Shown here: in pieces, positions 25,936 to 34,202 of the stretch
Layout: each line of letters opens with the position of its first letter
How positions within the stretch are numbered: the first letter of the stretch is position 1
DNA from: Candidatus Poribacteria bacterium
GTDB lineage: Bacteria; Poribacteria; WGA-4E; UBA9662
Length of the DNA stretch: 35,395 nucleotides
Assembly: GCA_012963885.1 (NCBI GenBank)
Contig: DTUY01000150.1
Coordinates: 1-35,395 of the forward strand
Reading direction: 5' to 3'
Made by a program: the position numbers and the translations under genes
The notes under the pieces: generated by a model
Database searches by the model: none
Seen by the model: only the letters and a program-made list of their open reading frames with translations
What the model was told of the DNA's origin: nothing

Positions 25936-26943
25936 ATGTCTGTTATCTCGATTAGTGAACTGCAACGCCGGCTGAGCCGATTCTCACGACTGTCATTGGC
26001 TGATTTGCCAACCCCACTGCTTGATTGTCCCCGTTTGTCCAGTGTTTTAGATGGGCCTCGGATTATGGTTAAACGGGAAGATCAAACCGGATTAGCCTTT
26101 GGTGGAAATAAGGTGCGGGAGTTTGAGTTTTCAGTCGCCCCAGCAGTGGATGAAGGGTACCATGTCCTACTACACGGAGCCGCATCTCAGTCTAATCAGT
26201 CCCGACTGACGGCAGCCGTGGCAGCTCGACTGGGACTGAAGGCGATCATGATAGGTCAAAAGGACGCTCACGCCAAACCAGTAAATGGGAACTTACTGCT
26301 AGCCCATCTCTTCGGTGCCGAGGTGCACTTGGTAGAGAGCCCAACGGAAAAAGAAAAGTTAATCAAACAGTTGAAATCAGAAGGGCAACGGATATACAAC
26401 ACTAGTAGTGACGGTTACTACCTACGAAGCCTGTCCTATGTAGACGGGTTTCTGGAACTTTGGGAACAGTTTCAAAATCAAAGCATCCTGCCTGACGCCA
26501 TCTATGTTTGTTCAGGAGTTCACACGCATGTGGGATTGGTGGTAGGTTCATCCGTATTGGGTATTCCCCTAAGGATTGTAGGAATCAGCCCCAGTCCTCG
26601 TCAAAATGCGGGAGCTAATACTCAACTGGCTGAAGTTGCAAATCATGTTGTCCGAATGCTTGGGATTGATCTAACATTTTCAGCAACAGATTTTGAGAGT
26701 TATGGAGAATACGCTGGCGAGGCTTATGGGTTGGTGACACCGGCTTGCCGAGAGGCCGTAATTCTGGCTGCCAGAACAGAAGGTTTGCTACTGGATCCAG
26801 TATACACTGGCAAAACATTTGGAGCACTTATTGATCACATTCGGAAAGGGCAGTTTGCAAGAAATCAAACGGTGGTCTTTGTTCATACTGGTGGAACACC
26901 TGCCTTGTTTGCCTATGGGAACGAGATTTTAGTGGACGTTTGA
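25936..26943 (+). CDS. PLP-dependent D-cysteine desulfhydrase / ACC deaminase / cysteate sulfo-lyase family enzyme
   Basis: A 335-residue fold-type II PLP enzyme. The PLP Schiff-base lysine is K59 in F-G-G-N-K-V-R-E, followed by the phosphate/substrate loop S84-Q-S-N-Q-S-R90, and the C-terminal H-T-G-G-T-P-A-L-F-A-Y motif. The family includes D-cysteine desulfhydrase, ACC deaminase and L-cysteate sulfo-lyase (CuyA); all release ammonia and a 2-oxoacid, and the members are not safely told apart by eye. The next gene starts 47 bases downstream and encodes an Ldh_2 dehydrogenase, which can interconvert the corresponding 2-hydroxy and 2-oxo acid. That pairing fits cysteate/sulfolactate use, but remains inference. 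The start ATG is preceded by a weak AAAAGAA. Confidence 0.88.
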   Translation: MSVISISELQRRLSRFSRLSLADLPTPLLDCPRLSSVLDGPRIMVKREDQTGLAFGGNKVREFEFSVAPAVDEGYHVLLHGAASQSNQSRLTAAVAARLGLKAIMIGQKDAHAKPVNGNLLLAHLFGAEVHLVESPTEKEKLIKQLKSEGQRIYNTSSDGYYLRSLSYVDGFLELWEQFQNQSILPDAIYVCSGVHTHVGLVVGSSVLGIPLRIVGISPSPRQNAGANTQLAEVANHVVRMLGIDLTFSATDFESYGEYAGEAYGLVTPACREAVILAARTEGLLLDPVYTGKTFGALIDHIRKGQFARNQTVVFVHTGGTPALFAYGNEILVDV

Positions 26944-26990
26944 AAAACGGTGTCAAACTTTGAATTTACAGCTATCTGACGGAGAATAAA

Positions 26991-28034
26991 ATGCCAATCC
27001 TTTCTGCGGAAGAGTTAAGGCGAATCGGTCAGGAATTGTATCAGCGGCTGGGTGCGAGCCCTGAAGAGGCAACCACAGTAGTAGATTTATTGGTCGAGTC
27101 TAACCTGGCCGGGCACGATTCTCATGGAGTACGCCGATTGTTGCAGTATGTTGCTGGTATACGTTCGGGTAAAATCGTACCAAAGGCAAAGGTGGAAATC
27201 GAAATGGAGACCGCCGCCACGGCCGTATTGAAAGGAAACTGGGGGTTCGGACACGTTACCGCGGTGGAAGCCATGAAGACCGCTATCCAGAAAGCCAAAG
27301 AAGCATCGATAGGAATAGTAACTGTTTACCAATGCAATCACGTTGGTCGGTTGGGAGGATATCCTCCCATGGCAGCATGCCAAGGTATGGTGGGGATCAT
27401 GAGTAATAACGGTCATGGATCGGATTTGTCCATGTCGCCATGGGGTGGAGTTGGACGCATTTTACCAGCTAACTGTCTGGCGATGGCTTTTCCCTCTGAC
27501 CATGAATTCCCTGTTGCGCTAGACCTAACGACAGCTGTAGCAGCCGGTGGCAAGGTTCGATTGGCACTGGAACGTGGAGAGCAAATTCCTGAAGGATGGC
27601 TATCGGACGCAGAAGGTGGTTCAACAACAGATCCAGCTGTGTATGTAACTGATCCAAGAGGTTCTCTACTGCCTTTTGGTGGAACGGTTGGACATAAGGG
27701 CTCTGGTCTGGCGGTTGTGCTGGATATTCTATCCGGTGCGCTGTCACCTGCCGGGTGTTCGCGGATGAACGCTGAGGTAACAGGTAATGCGCTATTTGTG
27801 CAGGCGATCCAAATTGAATCCTTCAAACCACTTGAAGAATTCAAAGCCGAAGTAGGACAATTTATCAATCACGTAAAATCAGCTGCTCCAGCCCCCGGAT
27901 TTGATGAGGTAATGGTTCCCGGGGAACGATCCTATAGAACACGAAAACATCGGTTAGAAGAGGGTATTTTAGTGGAGGATGCGACTTGGGAACAAATTTG
28001 CGCGGCGGCTAGGGATTTGGGTGTAAAAGTGTAA
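26991..28034 (+). CDS. Malate/L-lactate dehydrogenase (Ldh_2) family oxidoreductase, copy 2
   Basis: A 347-residue, full-length Ldh_2 enzyme that oxidises or reduces a 2-hydroxyacid with NAD(P). Landmarks: H-D-S-H45-G-V, the catalytic C-N-H117-V-G-R-L-G, N-C-L-A-M-A-F-P near the cofactor site, A-L-D-L-T-T and V-G-H-K-G-S-G-L-A. It is more similar in architecture to copy 3 (33040-34071) than to copy 1. It is the second gene of a two-gene unit with the PLP enzyme (47-base gap, same strand), so its substrate is likely the hydroxy form of that enzyme's 2-oxoacid. Malate, lactate, ureidoglycolate and sulfolactate are family precedents. A possible terminator follows at 28054-28092. Confidence 0.92.
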   Translation: MPILSAEELRRIGQELYQRLGASPEEATTVVDLLVESNLAGHDSHGVRRLLQYVAGIRSGKIVPKAKVEIEMETAATAVLKGNWGFGHVTAVEAMKTAIQKAKEASIGIVTVYQCNHVGRLGGYPPMAACQGMVGIMSNNGHGSDLSMSPWGGVGRILPANCLAMAFPSDHEFPVALDLTTAVAAGGKVRLALERGEQIPEGWLSDAEGGSTTDPAVYVTDPRGSLLPFGGTVGHKGSGLAVVLDILSGALSPAGCSRMNAEVTGNALFVQAIQIESFKPLEEFKAEVGQFINHVKSAAPAPGFDEVMVPGERSYRTRKHRLEEGILVEDATWEQICAAARDLGVKV

Positions 28035-28053
28035 TTTGGGATTGCTTCGTTTT

Positions 28054-28092
28054 CGATTTTCAAGAACCGCTCGGAATCGTACTGTTTTTTTT
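28054..28092 (+). terminator. Probable terminator after the PLP-enzyme/Ldh_2 pair
   Basis: cgatt (28054-28058) pairs with aatcg (28075-28079), with G-U pairs able to extend the stem, followed five bases later by eight T residues. The stem is short, so efficiency is uncertain, but position and T-run fit the end of this unit. Confidence 0.45.
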
Positions 28093-28229
28093 ATGAACAA
28101 ATCCTGACAACCTGACAATATGAAATAAGAAAAAGATTTCTAACTATCTTGGCACCTGAAGATGAATCAATGTTTTATCTTCAATTCCAACTCCAGCCTC
28201 TGATTTCCAACATAACCATTACCCAATTT

Positions 28230-28238
28230 TGTTATACT
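28230..28238 (+). promoter_or_regulatory. Extended -10 element upstream of the VOC gene
   Basis: TGT followed by TATACT (28233-28238) resembles an extended -10 promoter about 100 bases ahead of the VOC gene. No convincing -35 is seen. The rest of the 306-base gap (28035-28340) contains only the terminator-like hairpin listed separately. Confidence 0.3.
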
Positions 28239-28340
28239 GCAATAGACTTCTTGCATGTATGAGAAAAGTATCGAATACAAGAAGTCTGATATTTAACCCA
28301 TATCAAAAAATTGATGAATTGACTATAAGGAGCAGTGGGA

Positions 28341-28730
28341 ATGGACCTGAAAATATGGAAGATTGCTTTGTTAATGAGCGATATGAAAAAGGCGGAAGAA
28401 CTATACGTGAATAAGCTTGGACTCAAGATCGTTGACCGATTGGATCTTGGTGAGCAAGGTGAAGTTCTCTTTTTGGATGCTGGTAATGTACAATTGGAAC
28501 TGATTCCCGAAGCAGCGTTTAATGGAGTTTGGGGCTTAGATCGACCGGGAGTCCACCACCTCTCATTTCAGGTAGACAACGTCGAGACAAGCGCCGAAGA
28601 ATTGAATAATAGGGAAGTTACGGTCAAAAAAGAGCCATTCCAGCCGCTTGAGGGCATGACACTTGCATTCCTTGACGGACTTGATGGAGTAAATCTGCAA
28701 CTGTTCCGATATGACAAACCAAATACGTAA
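28341..28730 (+). CDS. VOC (glyoxalase/bleomycin resistance-fold) family protein
   Basis: A small protein of about 129 residues with one vicinal-oxygen-chelate domain made of two beta-alpha-beta-beta-beta units. The first ends at V-Q-L-E-L-I and the second runs from V-H-H-L-S-F-Q-V to V-N-L-Q-L-F. Of the four usual metal-ligand positions, the Glu of L-E-L-I and a His of H-H-L-S-F are present, while the first-strand His is not seen (K-I-A-L-L-M) and the last Glu appears as Gln. Metal binding may therefore be weak or altered. Function is unknown. AAGGAG 8 bases upstream selects the ATG at 28341 over the GTG at 28335. Confidence 0.85.
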   Translation: MDLKIWKIALLMSDMKKAEELYVNKLGLKIVDRLDLGEQGEVLFLDAGNVQLELIPEAAFNGVWGLDRPGVHHLSFQVDNVETSAEELNNREVTVKKEPFQPLEGMTLAFLDGLDGVNLQLFRYDKPNT

Positions 28731-28908
28731 TTAAGAAGTAAAATCAGATACTTGAAAGTTACGATATCATGGTTTTCCTGACGTGAGCCATCGCAAATCA
28801 GCATTTCAATGCTCCTTATTCAGCTGAGACGACAACATGAAACGGCTTTAAAAAAGCAAATTCTAACCGAAACCTTGAAGCTGCTTTGGGAACAATTGGG
28901 CAACCCTC

Positions 28909-28958
28909 AATAATCCCTGTAACTGCTATCAAGATGATAGTAAGTTACAGGGATTATT
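28909..28958. other. Long perfect hairpin at the 3' end of the kinase gene, terminator-like without T-run
   Basis: aataatccctgtaact (28909-28924) is perfectly complementary to agttacagggattatt (28943-28958), 16 bp. An inner stem, ctatca / tgatag, closes on an aga loop. The kinase stop codon (28956-28954) lies inside one arm. No T-run follows on either strand. It may end transcription from both sides or protect the 3' end of the mRNA. Confidence 0.7.
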
Positions 28959-30579
28959 CGATTGGATGTTGCGCAATGATTTTTGCTTCCTCTATTCTGA
29001 ACTGTTCCAGGTAACCGCCACGATTGTGATACGCAGCCACTTCTGCTGGGTTAGGCTCGATCGGTTTGTCCCTTTTTAGAACTTTCTGACTAAACTGTTC
29101 CACATCGAATGGCAGATCTTCGGATTCACATGCCGCATAGGCACCCGCCACAGCAGCGCCCAAAGCTGGGCCGCCTGTTTCAATCGATACAACTTTTCGA
29201 TTCCATATAGCGGCTATACGTCTCATAATCTCAGAGCTAATGGTTGCTCCGCCAGTAACATATAATGACTCTTGACCGGTTTTGGTGAAAGCTTCTGAAT
29301 GGACATACACAGCAGCTAAGCTGCTATCAATAATACCGGCATAATCGGATTCGAGCGTTGGTTCAGAATGATAGGTGATGCGAATCAAATCAAAACTGCC
29401 TGAGGGTGGAAAGGATTCGTTTTTCGGTTGCCAGAACAGTAGAGATGATCCGGGATTAATCCGCCGCAGTGCTTCTTCTGCTGGATCATAATCTTCTTTA
29501 CTTAGGTTATAAAGCGCTCTAATCTCATCCCAGACCATTGCACCGTTAGTTCTACATCCGAACATAAAAGGCCTACCAATTCCATCGTACATACCATTGG
29601 CCAATCCTTCCATATCGAACGTTTCTCCATCAGTGGACACCATATTGACGAAGCTTGTTCCTAAACTTAGCAAGTCACCAGAAACCAAAACCTTGGCTTG
29701 CGGATTATCTCCAGAACCAGCAACAATCTTACAACTGGGCGAGAACCCATATTTCTCTACGAAATAGAGAGCGATGTTTCCGACAATGGTATCGGGGGAA
29801 ACCAAGTCAGGCAATTTCTCGCTGAAGGCTTCGAAACCTCCCGGCAATCCCTGAGCGGTAGCCTCAACCAGTTCAACAGACCATTCCCGGTTGCGATAAT
29901 CCATCAGCGACATTCCACAGGCGTTGCCATAATCAATGGGTACTTTCGAGTTCCCTGTAAGTATGGCTGGAATCAAGCTGCTGATTAATTGAACATTTTC
30001 TGTCGCCGTATATACTTCAGGAAACTGCTCAGCAACCCTTCTAATAACTGTGCCAGTGAACCTTAGTGGTGCATCCGAACCAGAAAGTCGAATCATGTTT
30101 CCTTTCCCACCCACTGCTGCCCTGACATATTCTGTTTGAGCCACCGTGTTGGAGGTCATCCAGATAGGTGATGACAGGTAGGCAAGGCTCCCTTCCAATA
30201 GGCTCAGCAGATCTTTTTCCCCGCTTCCTTTTTGCCTCAGTTGAGGGAAAAGGTCTTCTGCTGATTTATTCAGGTAGACGTGTCCATGTTGCTGTCCGGA
30301 ATCGTTAATAACCACAACATTTGCCAGTGAGATTCCGGCTGTACGTATATCATCAAGCATGGCATCAAGAGCCGCCCAAAACATTTCTGGGGGTTGATCG
30401 GCTTCGCCTTCCACTCTGGGTGGGATAATATAATCCGAACGAATACCAAAATCGTTTAACCTATTATCTCGCCTGTAGTCCAGAGAATGCTCAAATGATT
30501 TATCACCACTTTCAATATCCACTATTATTGCAGATAAGCTCTGTGTGCTAGCGTCTAGTCCTAAAGAGAGTTTCGCCAT
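28954..30579 (-). CDS. xylB: FGGY-family carbohydrate kinase, xylulokinase-like
   Basis: A 541-residue two-domain ATP-dependent sugar kinase. Supporting features are the N-terminal phosphate loop G-L-D9-A-S-T-Q-S, the substrate-region S-G-Q-Q-H-G-H-V (94-101), S-S-P-I-W-M-T-S-N-T (136-145), the catalytic base D291 in V-A-G-S-G-D-N-P, and the C-terminal ATP-binding Y-V-T-G-G-A and G-G-P-A-L-G-A-A. The Q-Q-H-G and S-P-x-W-M motifs favour D-xylulose or a similar ketose over glycerol. AGGAAGTG lies 6 bases ahead of the ATG. It stands alone on its strand, with a structured 3' end (28909-28958) and a gene-poor AT-rich upstream region. Confidence 0.92.
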   Translation of the reverse strand: MAKLSLGLDASTQSLSAIIVDIESGDKSFEHSLDYRRDNRLNDFGIRSDYIIPPRVEGEADQPPEMFWAALDAMLDDIRTAGISLANVVVINDSGQQHGHVYLNKSAEDLFPQLRQKGSGEKDLLSLLEGSLAYLSSPIWMTSNTVAQTEYVRAAVGGKGNMIRLSGSDAPLRFTGTVIRRVAEQFPEVYTATENVQLISSLIPAILTGNSKVPIDYGNACGMSLMDYRNREWSVELVEATAQGLPGGFEAFSEKLPDLVSPDTIVGNIALYFVEKYGFSPSCKIVAGSGDNPQAKVLVSGDLLSLGTSFVNMVSTDGETFDMEGLANGMYDGIGRPFMFGCRTNGAMVWDEIRALYNLSKEDYDPAEEALRRINPGSSLLFWQPKNESFPPSGSFDLIRITYHSEPTLESDYAGIIDSSLAAVYVHSEAFTKTGQESLYVTGGATISSEIMRRIAAIWNRKVVSIETGGPALGAAVAGAYAACESEDLPFDVEQFSQKVLKRDKPIEPNPAEVAAYHNRGGYLEQFRIEEAKIIAQHPIE

Positions 30580-31020
30580 TATTTCACTTCCTATGTGTTT
30601 TTTTAGTCTTTATATCAAACTTCTATTATATCTATCAACATAATTTTGAATTTATTATTAGGTCTATGGTGATAAAAATTTCATAAATATAGATTATAGA
30701 TATCAAAAGCAGATCCTGAAACATTTCCGCTAACTTCGCTATTTCTGACTTGCAATGCGATAGGCGTTTAGTTTGCCAATCACTTGTTGATAGTATATAT
30801 GCACTGTCTGTTATGTTGGCGATTCAATCCTTTTGTCTCTAGCATTAACGGATTATGTTTCAAGTAAAAGTCTTATTCATCAAACAGTAATATAAAGAAT
30901 CTTAAAGCAATAGTCGTTTTTTATCGGAAGAAGTGAAAGATAATTCCTTGACTTAAAAGAGGGTTTAAATGTACAAAAGAGTTTAAAATGGCTGTGTTGT
31001 TGTTGAATAAAGGTGATTAT
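30580..31020. other. AT-rich intergenic region with no supported gene
   Basis: About 440 very AT-rich bases lie between the kinase start and the remains of a LamG gene. No frame of reasonable coding quality, RNA gene or clear terminator was found. Divergent promoters for the two flanking genes are expected here but none stands out. Confidence 0.5.
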
Positions 31021-31560
31021 GTGTTTGGGAAACGTTTAACATTGATCTATTGGTTGGTAATGGTGCACATCATAATGTTCCCCTACAGGATTAGCAGAAC
31101 TTGATGAAGATACCATTGTTGATATCTGGTTCTTTGATGAAGGCAAAGGGAACACGGCAAAAGATATTTCCAAAAATGGCAATCACGCCAAACTGGTCGA
31201 TGCAAAATGGACACAAGATGGTAAACACGGAAAAGCCGTTGAATTTGATGGAACTAACCACGTTAAAATTGCCGCCAGCAAACCTCTTATACGTTGATAA
31301 TAAGTGGTTTCTAAGACTAGGGCAGGCAAACCGAACCTGAAGAACGAGCATAATGGTGAAGCTATCTGGTTAGCAAGTTGGAAAGCACCGAGTGGAGTTT
31401 TACAGGTATGATTGACGAAGTAGGGGTTTTTAATAAGGGGATATCCGCTGATACACTCAACGATATTGCCTCCAAAGGTATTGAAAAAACTATGCCTGTC
31501 TCTGCCAAGGATAGACTCACGACAAAGTGGGGATCCCTTAAGGCATCGTCCTACCATTAG
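31021..31560 (+). pseudogene. LamG-domain secreted protein pseudogene
   Basis: Pieces of one gene in several frames. A GTG at 31021 preceded by AAGGTG (31010-31015) starts a signal-peptide-like segment (L-T-L-I-Y-W-L-V-M-V). A shift at about 31084 leads into the LamG N-terminus (D-I-W-F-F-D-E-G-K-G-N-T and F-D-G-T-N-H-V-K-I) in the next frame, which stops at a TGA, 31295-31297. Most of the middle of the domain is missing. The C-terminus resumes at 31378 (F-T-G-M-I-D-E-V-G-V-F-N-K-G), ending with the D-R-L-T-T-K-W-G-S-L-K tail like that of the intact LamG protein at 23705. At least two frame changes and an internal deletion make it non-functional. Confidence 0.85.
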
Positions 31561-31636
31561 ACAAATGCATGAACAGAAGATGGTAATTCTAAAAATAACA
31601 GAAGAAATATGGTTTGTGAGTACACTGTGATGGGAT

Positions 31637-31661
31637 GCTCCTTTCTGTATGAAAAAGGAGC
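31637..31661 (+). other. Hairpin upstream of the methyltransferase gene
   Basis: gctccttt (31637-31644) and aaaggagc (31654-31661) form a perfect 8-bp stem with a 9-base loop, about 80 bases before the methyltransferase start. No T-run follows. The role is unknown; a leader structure or remnant of the LamG terminator is possible. Confidence 0.35.
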
Positions 31662-31739
31662 TGTGAGCTTTATAGTCATGGACACTGGGTTCATGGGTGG
31701 AATTGAAGTTCCTGATTAGTGTTTTGAGGGAGAAACTTG

Positions 31740-32375
31740 ATGGCTTTGTCGGATTTTAAAGGACCGAATTATATTGACGATTGGTCTATGGATCTCGATT
31801 ATCGCTGGCCTGAAAGAATCGATATTTTTGAAAGCATCGTCCGAACGATCGTATCTTGGTGTGAAAATTCGAATCGAAGAGACATTCGCTTACTGGAATT
31901 GGGTGTAGGCGCCGGATTCCTTGCCAGGTCGGTTCTTAACACATTGGCAGCTCATGTTCAGCCTTCAAGTTATCTTGGCATTGACATCAATCCAAAGCTC
32001 ACTCAACATACACTGAAACGGCTGAGTGGTCTTGGTTACCCTGACATAAGTGTCAATAATGCAGATCTGAATGGCGATTTTTGGGCTGAAGGACTGGAGG
32101 TGGTCGATGTCGCTTATACTTTCCAAACGTTGCATGACCTCGCTGGGTATGCAGCACTAACGGCTGTTTATCAGCAATTCTTTTCATTAATTACCCCTGG
32201 AGGATTGATGCTCAATGCGGATTTTGTGGTTCCGTTTCCAACTGATGATACAGATAAACCTAGGCGCTTTCCAGTTGAGACGCACCATCAACTGTTGGAG
32301 TCTATTGGCTTTATGCAGTTCAAATGTGAAACGAGCATCGGTAAGTTAGCATGTTTGACTGCTGTTCGTCCCTGA
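31740..32375 (+). CDS. Class I SAM-dependent methyltransferase
   Basis: A 211-residue Rossmann-fold methyltransferase. The SAM-binding motif I is L-L-E-L-G-V-G-A-G-F-L-A (residues 51-62), and motif II ends in the acidic G-I-D82-I-N. Later strands show D-V-A-Y-T-F-Q-T-L-H-D-L and the post-motif L-I-T-P-G-G-L-M-L-N. The acceptor cannot be read from sequence; small-molecule methyltransferases of this size are common. GAGGGAG 7 bases upstream favours the ATG at 31740 over the TTG at 31737. The gene sits between two degraded elements, a LamG pseudogene and an insertion-sequence remnant, and has no obvious partner. Confidence 0.88.
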   Translation: MALSDFKGPNYIDDWSMDLDYRWPERIDIFESIVRTIVSWCENSNRRDIRLLELGVGAGFLARSVLNTLAAHVQPSSYLGIDINPKLTQHTLKRLSGLGYPDISVNNADLNGDFWAEGLEVVDVAYTFQTLHDLAGYAALTAVYQQFFSLITPGGLMLNADFVVPFPTDDTDKPRRFPVETHHQLLESIGFMQFKCETSIGKLACLTAVRP

Positions 32376-32472
32376 ATGACAAGTGCGTTTATAGTTTTTT
32401 GATCATTTCAGTTTTATATTCACTAGAACCTATTTAGGAAAAAGAAGGGGTCGAAATAGTAAGAAGTTTCAT

Positions 32473-33072
32473 GTGACACTGGTGGATAAAAAAAGCCTGA
32501 GTCAGCCATGGAACAGAAGAATGATAACACCAATACGACAGATCAACAATGGCAATGCCATCTGCTACCTGGTTACCATCGGTTGTCAATGGAGGATGCT
32601 GTCCAAGGATTTTCTCCCTTGGCAAAATGTCTACTCCCACTATGGCAAATGGTGTCAGCAGGAAAGATGGTTCCTAATCCATCGTGCCTTGCATCAACTA
32701 AGTCGAAATGCCGCCAATAGCCAAACTGCCTATGAATTACTTTCGCCCGTTTTCTTCTGGCGGGACACCATCCAAAAGCTATGGACTGACGGTGGTTATG
32801 GGGAAACTCGGTTTCAAGTTCAGTTAGACATAGCGGTGAATCTGAAAGCTGAGGACTTTCAAGTCTTACCTAAACGATGGATTGCGGAACGGACTTTTGC
32901 CTGCTTGAGCTTGGACTATCAATGCAAAAGTCAGCGCTCAGAGAACATGATTTATATTGATATGATTCGACTGATACGCAAACGAATAAAAAGACTTTCA
33001 AACAGGCTCTTAATGTGCAGAATATCTGATTTTATTTTACTACTTGTGGATCGACTGAATTTTCTGCCATAG
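32473..33072 (+). mobile_element. IS5-family-like transposase remnant, internally deleted
   Basis: The frame contains the N-terminal helix region of IS5-type transposases (A-I-C-Y-L-V-T-I-G-C-Q-W-R-M-L-S-K-D-F and W-Q-N-V-Y-S-H-Y-G-K-W) and a C-terminal part with W-T-D-G-G-Y, L-P-K-R-W-I-A-E-R-T-F-A and M-I-Y-I-D-M-I. Between them the first catalytic Asp region is replaced by N-S-Q-T-A, and most of the segment leading to the second Asp is missing. The W-T-D-G-G-Y Asp and the E-R-T-F Glu remain. The N-terminus is also damaged. At about 199 codons it is too short to be active. I could not define terminal inverted repeats. Its 3' end overlaps the end of the opposing Ldh_2 gene by about 30 bases. 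Confidence 0.8.
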
Positions 33073-34071
33073 TATATCATTAACAAAAATTCCGTCTTTT
33101 AATCGTTTCTTCCTTGTCAGAGCTTCTGGTTCTCCGGAGACAAGAATCCTATCAAATCCGGAAGCAGTGGGAGAAGATTTGACATGTTCAATCAATTGTT
33201 GAACTTGTTGGTAAAAGGTTGTCAGCGGCGTAAATTTTTGAATGTCAATCACGCAGATAAAAACGCCGTCAGTATATGGATCTAGTGGCATATCGGGTCG
33301 ACAACATCCTGCAGTAGAAAGTCCACCTGCCAGAATATCAACAATCAACGATAACCCAAAACCTTTATGTCCAACGGCACTACCAAATGTAAGCAGTGCC
33401 CCATTTGGAGAATCATAAAAATCTGCTGTACTTGTGGATGGTTGTCCCTTAGAATCAATTATCCAACCCTCTGGCACCTCTTCTCCTTTGTTATGTAGAT
33501 CACGCAGTTTTCCTTCCGGTGCCATACTGGTTGCCATATCTAAAACGATTGGGATTTCGCTACCGGTGGGAACGGCGATTGAAAAAGGATTGGTTCCAAG
33601 ACGCCTGCCAATTCCACCAAAAGGAGCAACTTGTTGACCGCAACCGCCAGCATTTACCATTATGATCCCAATCATATCCTCTTTGGTTGCCGTTGCAGTG
33701 TAACTCCCAAGACGTCCAGTATGACTGCAATTATGTACACTAACAGCACTAATAGTAAACTGCTTGGCTTTATCGATTGCTAACTCCATAGCTTTTTGGG
33801 TGACTATCTGACCAAATCCATTGTTACCGTTAATTGATGCACTCGATGGAGTCTCTTGCATGATTTCTATCTTGGTACGGGGAACAATTCTTCCCTGTCG
33901 AATGTATTCAGCATATTGAGGAATTCGCAAAACACCATGGGAATCGACACCTGACAAACTAGCCTCAACCAGATGATCGGCAACAATTTCTGCTTCCTCT
34001 GTTGGTATATCTAGTCGCTCAAAATTGTCTACTGCAATTTTTTTTAATTGTTCGGCCGTAAATGTGGGCAT
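33040..34071 (-). CDS. Malate/L-lactate dehydrogenase (Ldh_2) family oxidoreductase, copy 3
   Basis: A 343-residue, full-length Ldh_2 enzyme with V-D-S-H45-G-V, catalytic C-S-H117-T-G-R-L-G, G-T-N-P-F-S-I-A-V-P at the cofactor site, I-V-L-D-M-A-T-S and V-G-H-K-G-F-G-L. It has the same layout as copy 2, but differs at many positions, so the two are older paralogues rather than a recent duplication. Substrate is undetermined; malate, lactate, ureidoglycolate and sulfolactate are family precedents. AGGGGA is about 10 bases ahead of the ATG. Its last codons overlap the frame of an insertion-sequence remnant on the other strand, so the native C-terminus may have been altered by the insertion. The PhyH gene lies about 130 bases upstream on the same strand. 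Confidence 0.92.
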   Translation of the reverse strand: MPTFTAEQLKKIAVDNFERLDIPTEEAEIVADHLVEASLSGVDSHGVLRIPQYAEYIRQGRIVPRTKIEIMQETPSSASINGNNGFGQIVTQKAMELAIDKAKQFTISAVSVHNCSHTGRLGSYTATATKEDMIGIIMVNAGGCGQQVAPFGGIGRRLGTNPFSIAVPTGSEIPIVLDMATSMAPEGKLRDLHNKGEEVPEGWIIDSKGQPSTSTADFYDSPNGALLTFGSAVGHKGFGLSLIVDILAGGLSTAGCCRPDMPLDPYTDGVFICVIDIQKFTPLTTFYQQVQQLIEHVKSSPTASGFDRILVSGEPEALTRKKRLKDGIFVNDILWQKIQSIHK

Positions 34072-34202
34072 ATATTTTTTCCCCTGATGAGTTCGATAAA
34101 ACGTAAATCTCCCAAACCGTTAGGTATATTAGAGAGTCTTATTGGTATTAGATTGATGTTTCAAATACACAATGAAATTGATAAGCGTGTGCAATATGAC
34201 TC

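Noticed and set aside
28810..28914. 34-codon plus-strand frame starting M-L-L-I-Q-L-R-R-Q-H
   Set aside because: Too short, with no ribosome-binding site or known relative, and it ends inside the hairpin at 28909-28958.
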